In this document: positions 8,322 to 18,158 of the stretch, piece after piece
How positions within the stretch are numbered: the first letter of the stretch is position 1
Layout: every line of letters begins with the position of its first letter
Source of the DNA: SKPT01 sp040905445
Lineage (GTDB): Bacteria; Planctomycetota; Phycisphaerae; Phycisphaerales; Phycisphaeraceae
Direction: 5' to 3'
DNA: 61,710 bases
NCBI GenBank assembly: GCA_040905445.1
Contig: JBBDRN010000005.1
Location: 1 to 61,710, forward strand
Notes under the pieces: model-generated
Told to the model about the DNA's origin: nothing
The model's input: the letters and a program-made list of their open reading frames with translations, nothing else
The model's database searches: none
Made by a program: the position numbers and the translations under genes

Positions 8322-8858
8322 TCACGGATCGACAACGTCGCCGGCGTCGCGCAGCGCGGCCGTGGCTTCGCGGTTGGGCGTGAACGTGATGTTGAATCGG
8401 CCGCTGCTGAAGCGCAGGTCGGCCAGGTCGTCGGCGATGGTCAGCGTTCGGTCCGGCCGGTCCGCCTGTGGGCTGCCGCGGCGCAGCGCCTCGAACACCC
8501 CGCCCGCCTCGGCGTCGGCGTCGGCGTCGGCAGGGTCGATGGCGGGCGCGGGGGTGGGCGTGAGGATGAGCCGGTCGGCGTCGCGCGCCCACGTGCCCGT
8601 CTCCATGCCCGTCATCGCCAGCAATGCCGGCTCGAGGATCAGGTAGCGATAGCTGCCGTCGGAGAGCAGCTCGAGCTGGATGGTGACGTCGGCGTCGCCG
8701 GCGCGCGTGTGAAACGTCCCCTCGCCCAGCCAGGCGCCTTCGAGCGTCGTGGGCGCGCTCGACCACGCGCCATCGCACGCGGTGACGCCGACGGCGACCA
8801 GCGCGAGGAACGTCACGAACACGCCGAGGTGACACGGGCGCGCGGCGGGAGAGGTCAT
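8322..8858 (-). CDS. Hypothetical lipoprotein
   Basis: Predicted 178 residues with a signal peptide ending in the lipobox VGVTAC. The mature part contains short lipocalin-like strand motifs (LEGAWLGEG, GTWARDADRLILTPT, RFSSGRFNITFTP) of the kind seen in small periplasmic proteins that test for a threshold ligand or simply fold as a beta-barrel; no named family is recognised. A run of GGCGTC-type repeats (about 8509-8533) encodes DADADADAEA and may vary in length between strains. GGGAG lies 6 bases before the ATG. Convergent with the lipoprotein gene ending at 8301. Confidence 0.7.
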   Translation of the reverse strand: MTSPAARPCHLGVFVTFLALVAVGVTACDGAWSSAPTTLEGAWLGEGTFHTRAGDADVTIQLELLSDGSYRYLILEPALLAMTGMETGTWARDADRLILTPTPAPAIDPADADADAEAGGVFEALRRGSPQADRPDRTLTIADDLADLRFSSGRFNITFTPNREATAALRDAGDVVDP

Positions 8859-8926
8859 CAGTGGCTCCCGAGGAGGAGGCGGGACGGACGAAGACCGGGC
8901 AGCGGGCCTCTCGTTGATTGGTCGCG

Positions 8927-9016
8927 GGTGCCACTGACAAGGGCGTCTTCGGCCTTGTCAGTGTTGGCCGCAGTTCGCACTGACAAGCTCCGCGGACTCC
9001 GCTTGTCAGTGCCACC
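8927..9016. repeat. Family A two-hairpin repeat, copy 3
   Basis: Same two hairpins inside a GGTGCC/GGCACC-like outer stem; one G is missing near the right end (CAGTGCCACC). It lies between the lipoprotein gene start and the rpoD stop codon. Confidence 0.8.
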
Positions 9017-9042
9017 CTCGACGCGACGCAATGGCATGCGCT

Positions 9043-10824
<1,782 letters not shown>

Positions 10825-10832
10825 GGCTGGCA

Positions 10833-10837
10833 CTCCT
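10833..10837 (-). promoter_or_regulatory. Shine-Dalgarno (AGGAG) deciding the rpoD start
   Basis: AGGAG on the minus strand, 8 bases before TTG at 10824. It overlaps the first base of the alternative GTG start at 10833, which therefore cannot use it. Confidence 0.55.
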
Positions 10838-10899
10838 GGTGGATGCTGGTCATCCCAAGCCCGACGGCGGCATCCTGCCCTGGCCGAACGAGCAACCCC

Positions 10900-10926
10900 T
10901 TTCCCTCATGCGTGTTCATCCGTGAA
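10900..10926. repeat. Family E fragment in the dnaG-rpoD spacer
   Basis: CGTGTTCATCCGTG within this stretch matches the short repeat found at 40059-40090 and twice at 50318-50445. It is the only recognisable element in the 147-base dnaG-rpoD spacer. Confidence 0.5.
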
Positions 10927-10971
10927 ACGCGGCGGCACCGTGCCGACGCATGTCCCTTGCGGCCGCACAGC

Positions 10972-12885
10972 TTACATGCGCGGCCGGGCGATGCGGCTGG
11001 GCGAGGGCGACGCCCGGCGGCGCTCGATCAACTCCCGCAGCAATCGCTCGTCGCTCGGCGTCGCCGACAACGCCTGGCGACGGTCCTGGTACGCCTGCTC
11101 GCCATGGTGGTGACGCAGCGCCAGCACCGCGGCCAGCAGCACGTGCTCGGCACTCTCCGCCCCGCCCGCGATCGCCCGCTCCACGTCCGCGTCCGCCTGC
11201 GTCAGCAGCTCGACGAGCGACTCGAGCCCGTCGGCGGCGAGCGCCCCGGCCAGCGACGCCACGCTCACCGCCTCGCCTTCGCACAGCCGGTCGTACAGCC
11301 GGGCGTAGAGGTCGCGGCCAGCCGCGGTCACCATCTCCGCCGGGGCGATCGCCTCGTCGACCGTCTGCCCATCCGGCAGGCTCGCGTAAAGCAGTTCATT
11401 GTCCCGCACCAGGGCGCCGATCACCTGCCGCTCGGCGAGGGCGACGGCCTTGAGCCGATGCGGGGAAACGGATCCCGAGCCCGGCTCACCGTCGTGCAAC
11501 TCCGGTTCCCCGCTGCTGATACGCGCGCCGCCGGCCTCGGGTTCAGGCTGTGTGACAGGTCGCGAGCCTCGGGCCGCCGTCGCCCGCGTCAATAGGTCGC
11601 TGACCGCCTGTTCGCTCATGTGCATCAATCCCGCGAGCTGCTGAACGACCAGCGCCCGGCGGATCCCGCCCGTCCGCGACACGCCCAGCCGCGCCAGGTC
11701 CTGGATGTACGCCTCCGCCACGTGCTGCCGACCCGTCACGGTGCCCGCGGCCTCGAGCTGGGCCCGCACGCGGTCAAGCTGGTGTGCCAGCGCGTCGCGG
11801 GCGGCCTCCAGCACCGCGTGCCACCGGGTGAGCCCGCCTTCGCCCGCCAGCAGCTCCGCCGGGTCCTGACCCGCGGGCAGCACGGCGATCGCGACGTCGA
11901 CCTCGCCCGTCAGGAACAGCTCGACGGCGCGGTCGGCCGCCTTGGCACCGGCCTCATCGGCGTCGAAGACCAGCACCACGCGCTCCGCGTACCGCCTCAA
12001 CTCAGCGACGTGCTGCGCGGTCAGCGCGGTGCCCAGCGTCGCGACGACGTTGGCGGCGCCGGCCTGGTGGCAGGCGATGACGTCCGTGTAGCCCTCGACG
12101 ATGACGGCCGTGCTGGAGTCGATGATTGGCTTCTTCGCCAGGTGCAGGCCGTAGAGCGTGGCGGACTTGTTGAAGAGGATGGTTTCGGGGCTGTTGAGAT
12201 ACTTGGGCTCGTCCTCGTCGCGGAGCTTGCGCCCGCCGAAGGCGATGGGGCGGCCGATCGCGTCGAAGATGGGGAAGATCAGGCGGTGGCGGAGCCGGTC
12301 GTAGCGCCCCGGGCCGTTGGACCGCGCCGTGATGAGACCCGCGGCCTCGAAGTCGTCGGCGGGCCAGTGCTTGCTCGTGACGGTCTGCGTCAGGCCGTCC
12401 CACCGGTCAGGCGCGTAGCCGATCTGGAAGGCCTCGACCATGTCGTCGCTGATGCCGCGCTGCTGGACGTAGTCGCGGGCCGGCTGGCCGTGCTCGGGGT
12501 GGTTGTAGACGGCACGGAAGAATTCGAGGCCCTGGGCGTTGGCGCCCGCGATGCGCTGGCGCTGGCCGGAGGCCTGCTGCTGGCCGGGGCTCTGGGCTTC
12601 GAGCGTGATGCCGGCCCGCTCGGCGAGGTGGCGCAGGGCCTCGGGGAACGTCATCTTGTGGAAGCGGGTGACGAAGCTGAAGACGTCACCGCCGGCGCCG
12701 CAGGAGAAGCACTTGAATATCTGCTTCGCGGGCGAGACGTACATCGACGGGTTCTGGTCGTCGTGGAAGGGGCAGAGCCCGATGAACTCCCGGCCGCGCG
12801 GGCGCAGGGCGACGTGCTCCCCGACGAGGCGGACGATGTCCGTCGCCTGCTGGACCTGCTCTTTCTGGTGGAGTCGGGTCGGCAT
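10972..12885 (-). CDS. dnaG: DNA primase DnaG
   Basis: Predicted 637-residue bacterial primase, which makes RNA primers at the replication fork. The N-terminal zinc ribbon is intact: Cys38 and His41 in CPFH, Cys59 and Cys62 in CFSC. The RNA polymerase core and Toprim domain follow, with AVIVEGYTDVIACHQAG carrying the catalytic glutamate and LVFDADEAG the metal-binding aspartates. The C-terminal third is divergent and should bind the helicase DnaB. The ATG at 12885 gives the standard N-terminus; an open frame runs on to 13017 but adds only low-complexity residues. It lies upstream of rpoD on the same strand. Confidence 0.95.
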   Translation of the reverse strand: MPTRLHQKEQVQQATDIVRLVGEHVALRPRGREFIGLCPFHDDQNPSMYVSPAKQIFKCFSCGAGGDVFSFVTRFHKMTFPEALRHLAERAGITLEAQSPGQQQASGQRQRIAGANAQGLEFFRAVYNHPEHGQPARDYVQQRGISDDMVEAFQIGYAPDRWDGLTQTVTSKHWPADDFEAAGLITARSNGPGRYDRLRHRLIFPIFDAIGRPIAFGGRKLRDEDEPKYLNSPETILFNKSATLYGLHLAKKPIIDSSTAVIVEGYTDVIACHQAGAANVVATLGTALTAQHVAELRRYAERVVLVFDADEAGAKAADRAVELFLTGEVDVAIAVLPAGQDPAELLAGEGGLTRWHAVLEAARDALAHQLDRVRAQLEAAGTVTGRQHVAEAYIQDLARLGVSRTGGIRRALVVQQLAGLMHMSEQAVSDLLTRATAARGSRPVTQPEPEAGGARISSGEPELHDGEPGSGSVSPHRLKAVALAERQVIGALVRDNELLYASLPDGQTVDEAIAPAEMVTAAGRDLYARLYDRLCEGEAVSVASLAGALAADGLESLVELLTQADADVERAIAGGAESAEHVLLAAVLALRHHHGEQAYQDRRQALSATPSDERLLRELIERRRASPSPSRIARPRM

Positions 12886-13234
12886 GGTGGGTGTCGCGGC
12901 GGGGTGCGAGGGGCGGGGCGGGAGGCATGGAATCGCGCAACCACAGCCGCTCACCGGTCGCTCAGGAGGCTGGCCGGCGGTCGGCTGGGGCCGATCCGCA
13001 GGCGTCGCCTGGCGCAACCCGGCAACGGGTGGGGCGATCCATTACAAGGTTTATCACAGGCACCGCTCAAGTCAACGGGCGATTCGGACAAATGCGCCAC
13101 AACTGCCGGTTTCCCCTGCACCTGCGTCCCCGGAAGCCCGGGCCGCGCCGGGGCGATCGATGTTCACGGCCGCGAAGCCGCAACCGGCGGCCCCGCGCGG
13201 TGTCCGCGGCGGTGCCGGTCGCCCAGCGCGAGGC
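12886..13234. other. Spacer between rpmB and dnaG
   Basis: No gene is supported in these 349 bases. On the minus strand TTGACT (13070-13075) lies 16 bases before TAAACC (13048-13053), a possible but weak promoter for dnaG with a leader of about 160 bases. Nothing else stands out. Confidence 0.35.
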
Positions 13235-13504
13235 TCAGCCCTCGGCCTGCTCGGGCCGGTAGGCGTACTTGCGTTTGAGCGGCTTGACGACGAGCCCGGA
13301 GCGGATCGCCTTGGCGGACACCTTGATCCGCTGCGGGCTCCCGTCGATCAGCGCGGTGAGCGTGTGGATGTTGGGCTTGAACTGGCGCTTGGTCTTGCCC
13401 GTGACCTTGGTGCCGACGCCGCCGAGGTACTTGGCCTTACCGCGCTTGGTGTACGTACGGCCCGCGCTGGTCTTGCGGCCGGTAAGCTGGCACTGTCGTG
13501 ACAT
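13235..13504 (-). CDS. rpmB: 50S ribosomal protein L28
   Basis: Predicted 89 residues. The N-terminus SRQCQLTGRKTSAGRTYTKRGKAK and the middle SKTKRQFKPNIHTL-type segment (KTKRQFKPNIHTLTAL) are diagnostic of L28, a small protein of the large ribosomal subunit. The cysteine pair of zinc-binding L28 forms is not complete: only one early Cys is seen. The start at 13504 has AGGA 7 bases upstream; the longer frame to 13546 is not needed. It is upstream of dnaG on the same strand but 350 bases away, so joint transcription is uncertain. Confidence 0.93.
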   Translation of the reverse strand: MSRQCQLTGRKTSAGRTYTKRGKAKYLGGVGTKVTGKTKRQFKPNIHTLTALIDGSPQRIKVSAKAIRSGLVVKPLKRKYAYRPEQAEG

Positions 13505-13639
13505 GGCAGATCCTCGTCGCTGGGGGTGGCGCCCGGGGTCGGGCAAGCCGCGTAGTTTAGATCACCCGGCCGGGCGTGGCAAGGGGGTGCGAAGCCGGCC
13601 CCCCTCCGCCTGGGAGGGGCTTGGGCAGGCGTCGCGGGG

Positions 13640-14989
13640 TCAGCGCTGGAAGTCGTACAGCCCCGGCAGGTCGAGCAGCGTCGTCAGCTCATCCAGCGCC
13701 TGCCGCGACTCCTCCAGCAGCCGTGGGTCGGCGAGGTCGTCGGGGCTCAGATGCTCGCGGTAGTGGCGCTCGACCCACGCGCGCAGCTTGCCGTCGAGCT
13801 CGTCGGTGAGCATCACGCCCTGGTGCGCGGCCGCGCGCTGTTCGTCGGTGAGCACGACGCGTAGGCGCAGGCACGCCGGGCCGCCGCCGTTCTCCATGCT
13901 CTGGCGTACGCGCACGAAGTGGACCTGCGCGATCGGGTTGTCACCGCGGGCTTCGAGGCGCTCGAGGTAGCGATGCGTCAGCGGGCGCTCGCGACACTCG
14001 GCTGGGCAGACCAGCGCCATCGCCCCGTCGGGCAGTGTCACGAGTTGGCTGTTGAAGAGGTACGACCCGATCGCGTCGGGCAGGGAGACCTCGGCGTGGG
14101 GGACTTCGATCAGCAGCGGGTCGCGCTGCGTCAGCCGGCGATACGCCGAGCGAAGCTGCGTCGTGAGCGTCGGCGTCTCGACGAACGCGTGCTCGTGGTA
14201 GAGCATCACGTGCTCGTGGCCGACGGCGACGACGTCGTTGTGGAACGCGCCGGCGTCGATGGCGGCAGGATTCTGCTGGGCGAAGAGCGTGCGCTGCGGG
14301 TGCAGGCCATGCGCACGCGCGACGGCACGCGACGCATCGAGCGTCTGCCGCGCCGGGAAGCGGCGGGGGCGATGGCTCGTGCGGTCGTCGATGTCCCGGC
14401 CGAAGACGAACAGCTCCACGCCCGGCTCGCCGACGGCCCCGGTGAGGCGCGTGTGGTTCGCCGCCCCCTCGTCGCGAAAGCGCATCGACGCGGGCAGCGG
14501 CAGATGGTGGGCAAAGTGCGCATCGTCCGGGAACAGCGCGCGCAGCGTGCGAGCGGTCGCGGGGGCTTCGAGCGAGCGGTGGAACTGGCTGACGAGGTTG
14601 GCGGGCGTGAAGTGCACCCGGCCGTCGTGCGTGTCCGCGCCGGGGGAGACGGTCGCGGCGTTGGCGGCCCACATCGCCGACGCCGAGGCGGCGCAGGCGA
14701 GCAGCGAGCGATCCTCGCGTCGGGCGTTGGCGAGCACTTCGTGGTCGCGGCCGGTGAAGCCGACCCGTCGAAGCGTGTCGATGTCAGGGCGGTGCTGGGG
14801 CGGGATGATCGCCTGTGCGACGCCCAGGCTGCGCAGGAATCGGGCCTTGTCGAGGCCTTCGATCGCGGCCTGGCGCGGGCGGGAAGCCTGGTGAGCGTGG
14901 CGCTGCGAGGCGAGGTTGCCCGGCGACAGCCCGCCATAGTGGTGGGTGGGGCCGACGAGGCCGTCGTAGTTGATTTCGGTCGCAGGCAT
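13640..14989 (-). CDS. astB: N-succinylarginine dihydrolase
   Basis: Predicted 449 residues. AstB converts N2-succinylarginine to N2-succinylornithine with release of ammonia and CO2, the second step of the arginine succinyltransferase pathway. The N-terminus EINYDGLVGPTHHYGGLS and motifs such as NAATVSPGADT, ANLVSQFHRSLE and QNPAAIDAGAFHNDVVAVGH are hallmark AstB sequence; the last contains the catalytic His region, and a late GGGPACLRLRVVLT carries the catalytic Cys. Length fits the family. It lies 83 bases downstream of astD on the same strand. The first enzyme (AstA) and the transaminase AstC are not in the window. Confidence 0.93.
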   Translation of the reverse strand: MPATEINYDGLVGPTHHYGGLSPGNLASQRHAHQASRPRQAAIEGLDKARFLRSLGVAQAIIPPQHRPDIDTLRRVGFTGRDHEVLANARREDRSLLACAASASAMWAANAATVSPGADTHDGRVHFTPANLVSQFHRSLEAPATARTLRALFPDDAHFAHHLPLPASMRFRDEGAANHTRLTGAVGEPGVELFVFGRDIDDRTSHRPRRFPARQTLDASRAVARAHGLHPQRTLFAQQNPAAIDAGAFHNDVVAVGHEHVMLYHEHAFVETPTLTTQLRSAYRRLTQRDPLLIEVPHAEVSLPDAIGSYLFNSQLVTLPDGAMALVCPAECRERPLTHRYLERLEARGDNPIAQVHFVRVRQSMENGGGPACLRLRVVLTDEQRAAAHQGVMLTDELDGKLRAWVERHYREHLSPDDLADPRLLEESRQALDELTTLLDLPGLYDFQR

Positions 14990-14990
14990 T

Positions 14991-15016
14991 GGGAAATTTC
15001 GGATTTCGGATTTGGG
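14991..15016. repeat. Family G short repeat (ATTTCGGATTTCGGATTTGG type)
   Basis: Located right before the astB start. Related TTCGGAT-rich strings occur before the astD start (16540-16552) and on both sides of the tsaC 3' end (61294-61330 and 61350-61362). Common filler repeat of unknown role. Confidence 0.5.
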
Positions 15017-15072
15017 AGGGGAAGTGGGTGTTGGCGTGGGCCCGGGTGGCGCGTCGGCGTGTTGGTGCCGTG

Positions 15073-16536
15073 CTAGAGGCCGATGCCTGGGGGGCGCTTG
15101 TCGGGGAGCAGGGGGGTGGGGGCTTCGAGGCAGGCGACGGGGTAGGCACAGTAGTCGATGGCGAAGTAGCCGGAGGGGCGGTGGTTGCCGCTCCTGCCCA
15201 CGCCGCCGAAGGGCAACGCGCTGGACGCGCCCGTCGTCGGGCGGTTGAAGTTGATCAGCCCGGCGCGGGCGCGGCGGTAGAAGTGGTGGTAATGGTCCGG
15301 GTGGTCGCAGATCAGACCGGCGACGAGGCCGTAGCGCGTGGCGTTGGCCTCGGCGATGGCGGCGTCGAAGTCGGCGACGCGGATGAGCTGGAGCACCGGG
15401 CCGAACAGCTCGCCATCCTCGCGCTCGGCGATCGGCGTGACGTCGATCAGCGCCGGGTGAAGCAGGGCCGGGCTGCGGTCGCTGGGACGCAACGCGACGA
15501 TCGGCTCGCCGCCCCGGCGGACGAGGTCGTTGTACGCGTCGATCACGGCCTGGGCGGCGGCGTCACTGATCACCGGGCCGGCGAACGGCTCGGGCTCGTC
15601 GGTGTGGAACCCGACGTGCAGGCGTTCGGCGACGTGGGCGAGGCGCGCGATGAAGCGGTCGCCCGTCTCGCCGCGCGGGACGATCAGCCGCCGCGCCGCC
15701 GTGCAGCGCTGGCCGGCGGTGACGTACGCCGACTGGACCGTGAGGTACGCGGCCGCGTCGGCGTCGGCGACGTCGTGGACGATCAGCGGATTGTTGCCCC
15801 CCATCTCCAGGGCGAGGATCGCCTCGGGCCGATCGACCATCGCCCGCCGCAGCGCCAGGCCCGTCCGCAGGCTGCCGGTGAAGAGCACGCCGTCGTGGTC
15901 GGGGTGGTCGACGAGCATTTTGCCGACGTCGCCGGACCCTTGCAGGACGTTGAGCACGCCGTCGGGCAATCCCGCGGCCTGCCAGAGCTCGGCCGTCTTC
16001 TGCGCGACCCAGGGCGTGAGCTCGCTGGGCTTGAAGACGACACCGTTGCCGGCGAGCAGGGCGGGGACGATGTGGCCGTTGGGCACGTGGCCGGGAAAAT
16101 TGAAGGGCCCGAGGACCACGAGCACGCCGTGCGGCTTGTAGCGCGTCGCCGCGGTCGCACCGTTGGGCGAGCGATCGGCGGGGCTCTGACGCTCCTCGTG
16201 GGCCCGCAACGTCGTGGGTACCTTGGCGATCATCGCGTCGACCTCGGTCAGCGCCTCCCAGCGCGGCTTGCCCGTCTCGATGCTGATGATCTCGGCCAAC
16301 TCCATGCGGTCGTCGCTGAGCGCGTCGGCGAAGTCCTCGAGGATCGAGATCCGCTGGGCGAGATCGACGTCAGCCCAGACGCGCTGGGCGCGGCGAGCGG
16401 CGGCGAGGGCGAGCGCGACTTCGTCGGCCGTCGCCGTGTGCCCGCGCCAGCACGCCTCACCCGTGGCCGGGTCGAAACTGATCAGCGTCGACCCGGCGGC
16501 GTCGACCCAGCAGCCGTTGATGAGGTGGGTGGGCAT
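15073..16536 (-). CDS. astD: N-succinylglutamate 5-semialdehyde dehydrogenase
   Basis: Predicted 487-residue NAD-dependent aldehyde dehydrogenase, oxidising succinylglutamate semialdehyde in the fourth step of the arginine succinyltransferase route. The N-terminus THLINGCWVDAAGSTLISFDPATGE, the Rossmann segment VLGPFNFPGHVPNGHIVPAL, Glu244 in LEMGGNNPL and the nucleophile Cys278 in TAGQRCTAARR match AstD rather than a generic ALDH. I placed the start at 16536; the frame is open to 16632 with no Shine-Dalgarno. It is probably co-transcribed with astB, although the spacer holds a short repeat. Confidence 0.93.
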   Translation of the reverse strand: MPTHLINGCWVDAAGSTLISFDPATGEACWRGHTATADEVALALAAARRAQRVWADVDLAQRISILEDFADALSDDRMELAEIISIETGKPRWEALTEVDAMIAKVPTTLRAHEERQSPADRSPNGATAATRYKPHGVLVVLGPFNFPGHVPNGHIVPALLAGNGVVFKPSELTPWVAQKTAELWQAAGLPDGVLNVLQGSGDVGKMLVDHPDHDGVLFTGSLRTGLALRRAMVDRPEAILALEMGGNNPLIVHDVADADAAAYLTVQSAYVTAGQRCTAARRLIVPRGETGDRFIARLAHVAERLHVGFHTDEPEPFAGPVISDAAAQAVIDAYNDLVRRGGEPIVALRPSDRSPALLHPALIDVTPIAEREDGELFGPVLQLIRVADFDAAIAEANATRYGLVAGLICDHPDHYHHFYRRARAGLINFNRPTTGASSALPFGGVGRSGNHRPSGYFAIDYCAYPVACLEAPTPLLPDKRPPGIGL

Positions 16537-16864
16537 GGTGGGGATTTCGGATCGCTGGTGGCGGAGGGCTGATCGCTGATGGCCAATGGCGGGCGTCGGT
16601 TCCTGATCTACAACGCATCCTATGAGCCGCACCGCAACCGTGTCTGCCGTCCGGTGGACGGGCGATATCCTCTGCCGCGGCGTCGCCGGGTAAACTCGCG
16701 GACCGACAGGCGCGGCCGGGTGGGCGCCGGGGTCTGTCGATCTGGCAGGAGGGGCCTGGGGGCTTGATGCCTAACATCGTGTTATTGCATGATTTGCTGT
16801 TTCAAGAGCCGGCGCGGGGTTTGCTGGGTGATCCAGCGCAAGCTTGCTCGGGAAGGCGAAGTCG
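16537..16864. other. Spacer between astD and the dnaJ-type gene
   Basis: A 328-base divergent intergenic region. No gene is supported. TTGATG near 16763 followed 18 bases later by CATGAT is a weak promoter candidate for the plus-strand chaperone gene. No CIRCE-type inverted repeat is visible. Confidence 0.3.
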
Positions 16865-17881
16865 ATGGCTGTGAAGTTCGAGGACTACTACGAGACCCTC
16901 GGCGTGGCTCGCAGCGCCAGCCAGGAGGAGATCCAGCGTGCCTACCGCAAGCTGGCGCGGAAGTACCACCCGGACGTGAACAAGGAGCCCGACGCGGCGA
17001 AGCGATTCGCGAAAATCGGCGAGGCGTACGAGGTGCTCAAGGACCCCGAGAAGCGCCGGCAATATGACGAGCTGGGGCGCAACTGGAAGCAGGGACAGGA
17101 CTTTCGACCGCCCCCGGGCTGGGAGGACATCCAGTTCGACTTCCGCGGGCCCGGCGGAACACGCGCCGCCGGCGGGGGTGGCGGGGGTGGCGGAGGGTTC
17201 CGCCCCGGCGGGTTCAGCGACTTCTTCGAGATGTTCTTCGGCTCGCGCGGCGGCGCGGGCACGCGGCCAGGCGGCGGTGCGGCCGGGGCCCGGCCGGGCG
17301 GGGCGAGCAGCTTCGAAGACCTGTTCGACCAGTACGGCCACGCCCGCGCCGACGGCGGATCCGCCGCCCAGGCCGCCCCCGAGCATGAGGCCGAACTGAC
17401 GATCACCTTGGACGAGGCGTTCCGCGGCGGCACCCGGCGGGTGGACCTCGAGGGATCCGACGGCCGCAAGTCACTTGATGTCAAGATCCCCGCCGGCTCG
17501 ACCGAGGGCACGCGGCTGCGGCTGCGGCAGCACGGCGTCGTGCTCAAGATCAAGCTCGCGAAGCACCCGCGCTACGAGGTCGCCGGCCACGACCTGACGA
17601 CCGACCTCTACATCACCCCCGCCGAGGCCGCGCTGGGCGACAAGGTCGAGGTCAAGACGATGGACGGCAGCGTGAGCCTGACCATCCCCCCCGGCGCACA
17701 GTCTGGCCAGAAGCTGCGGCTGCGCGGGCGGGGCCTGCCGCACGGCAAGGACGACAAACGCGGCGACATGCTCGTCCGCCTGCTGATCCGCGTGCCGACG
17801 TCGCTGACCGACGAGGAACGCGAGGCCTACGAGAAGTTGCGCGACGTCTCGACGTTCAACCCGCGCGGACGCGAAGAATGA
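16865..17881 (+). CDS. DnaJ-family co-chaperone, CbpA-like (no zinc fingers)
   Basis: Predicted 338 residues. The J-domain (residues 7-70) carries His35-Pro36-Asp37, needed to stimulate DnaK ATPase. A glycine/phenylalanine-rich linker follows, including a run of nine glycines, then the DnaJ C-terminal beta-sandwich domains (LTITLDEAFRGGTRRVDL; GDLYVVV-like DLTTDLYITPAEAALGDKVEV). The cysteine-rich zinc region of classical DnaJ is absent, as in CbpA. The ATG at 16865 has GAAGG upstream; a TTG at 16844 is an alternative. It precedes clpB, so the two likely form a disaggregase set with DnaK encoded elsewhere. Confidence 0.9.
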   Translation: MAVKFEDYYETLGVARSASQEEIQRAYRKLARKYHPDVNKEPDAAKRFAKIGEAYEVLKDPEKRRQYDELGRNWKQGQDFRPPPGWEDIQFDFRGPGGTRAAGGGGGGGGGFRPGGFSDFFEMFFGSRGGAGTRPGGGAAGARPGGASSFEDLFDQYGHARADGGSAAQAAPEHEAELTITLDEAFRGGTRRVDLEGSDGRKSLDVKIPAGSTEGTRLRLRQHGVVLKIKLAKHPRYEVAGHDLTTDLYITPAEAALGDKVEVKTMDGSVSLTIPPGAQSGQKLRLRGRGLPHGKDDKRGDMLVRLLIRVPTSLTDEEREAYEKLRDVSTFNPRGREE

Positions 17882-17883
17882 AA

Positions 17884-18136
17884 CGGTGAACCGCGAAGGT
17901 GCGAAGGAGGCGAAGGATGTGAAGGGGTGGTACGCCGGGTGCCACTGGCGGCTTGCCCGCCAGTGTGCGTGCGTGGCGCCCCGGCACTGGCGGGCAAGCC
18001 ACCAGTGGCACACGTTTTCGGACGAAGGCTGAACCAGTGGCACACCTTTTGGACGAAGACTGATGTTCAGTGATGACAAGTCGTGACGCCTTCGCGGTCT
18101 TCGCGGACTTCGCCCCTTCGCGGTTCAACCGAACGA
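17884..18136. repeat. Composite repeat: family C arms around a family B element
   Basis: The left arm (about 17884-17925, GTGAACCGCGAAGGTGCG and related) and the right arm (about 18084-18134, ending CCCCTTCGCGGTTCAACC) are inverted copies of family C, also seen at 38842-38935. Between them is a family B element (about 17925-18033) plus an extra partial copy of its right end (18034-18063). The whole block fills the dnaJ-clpB spacer. Confidence 0.7.
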
Positions 18137-18158
18137 AACGGCGCCACGGTGGAGGTGC

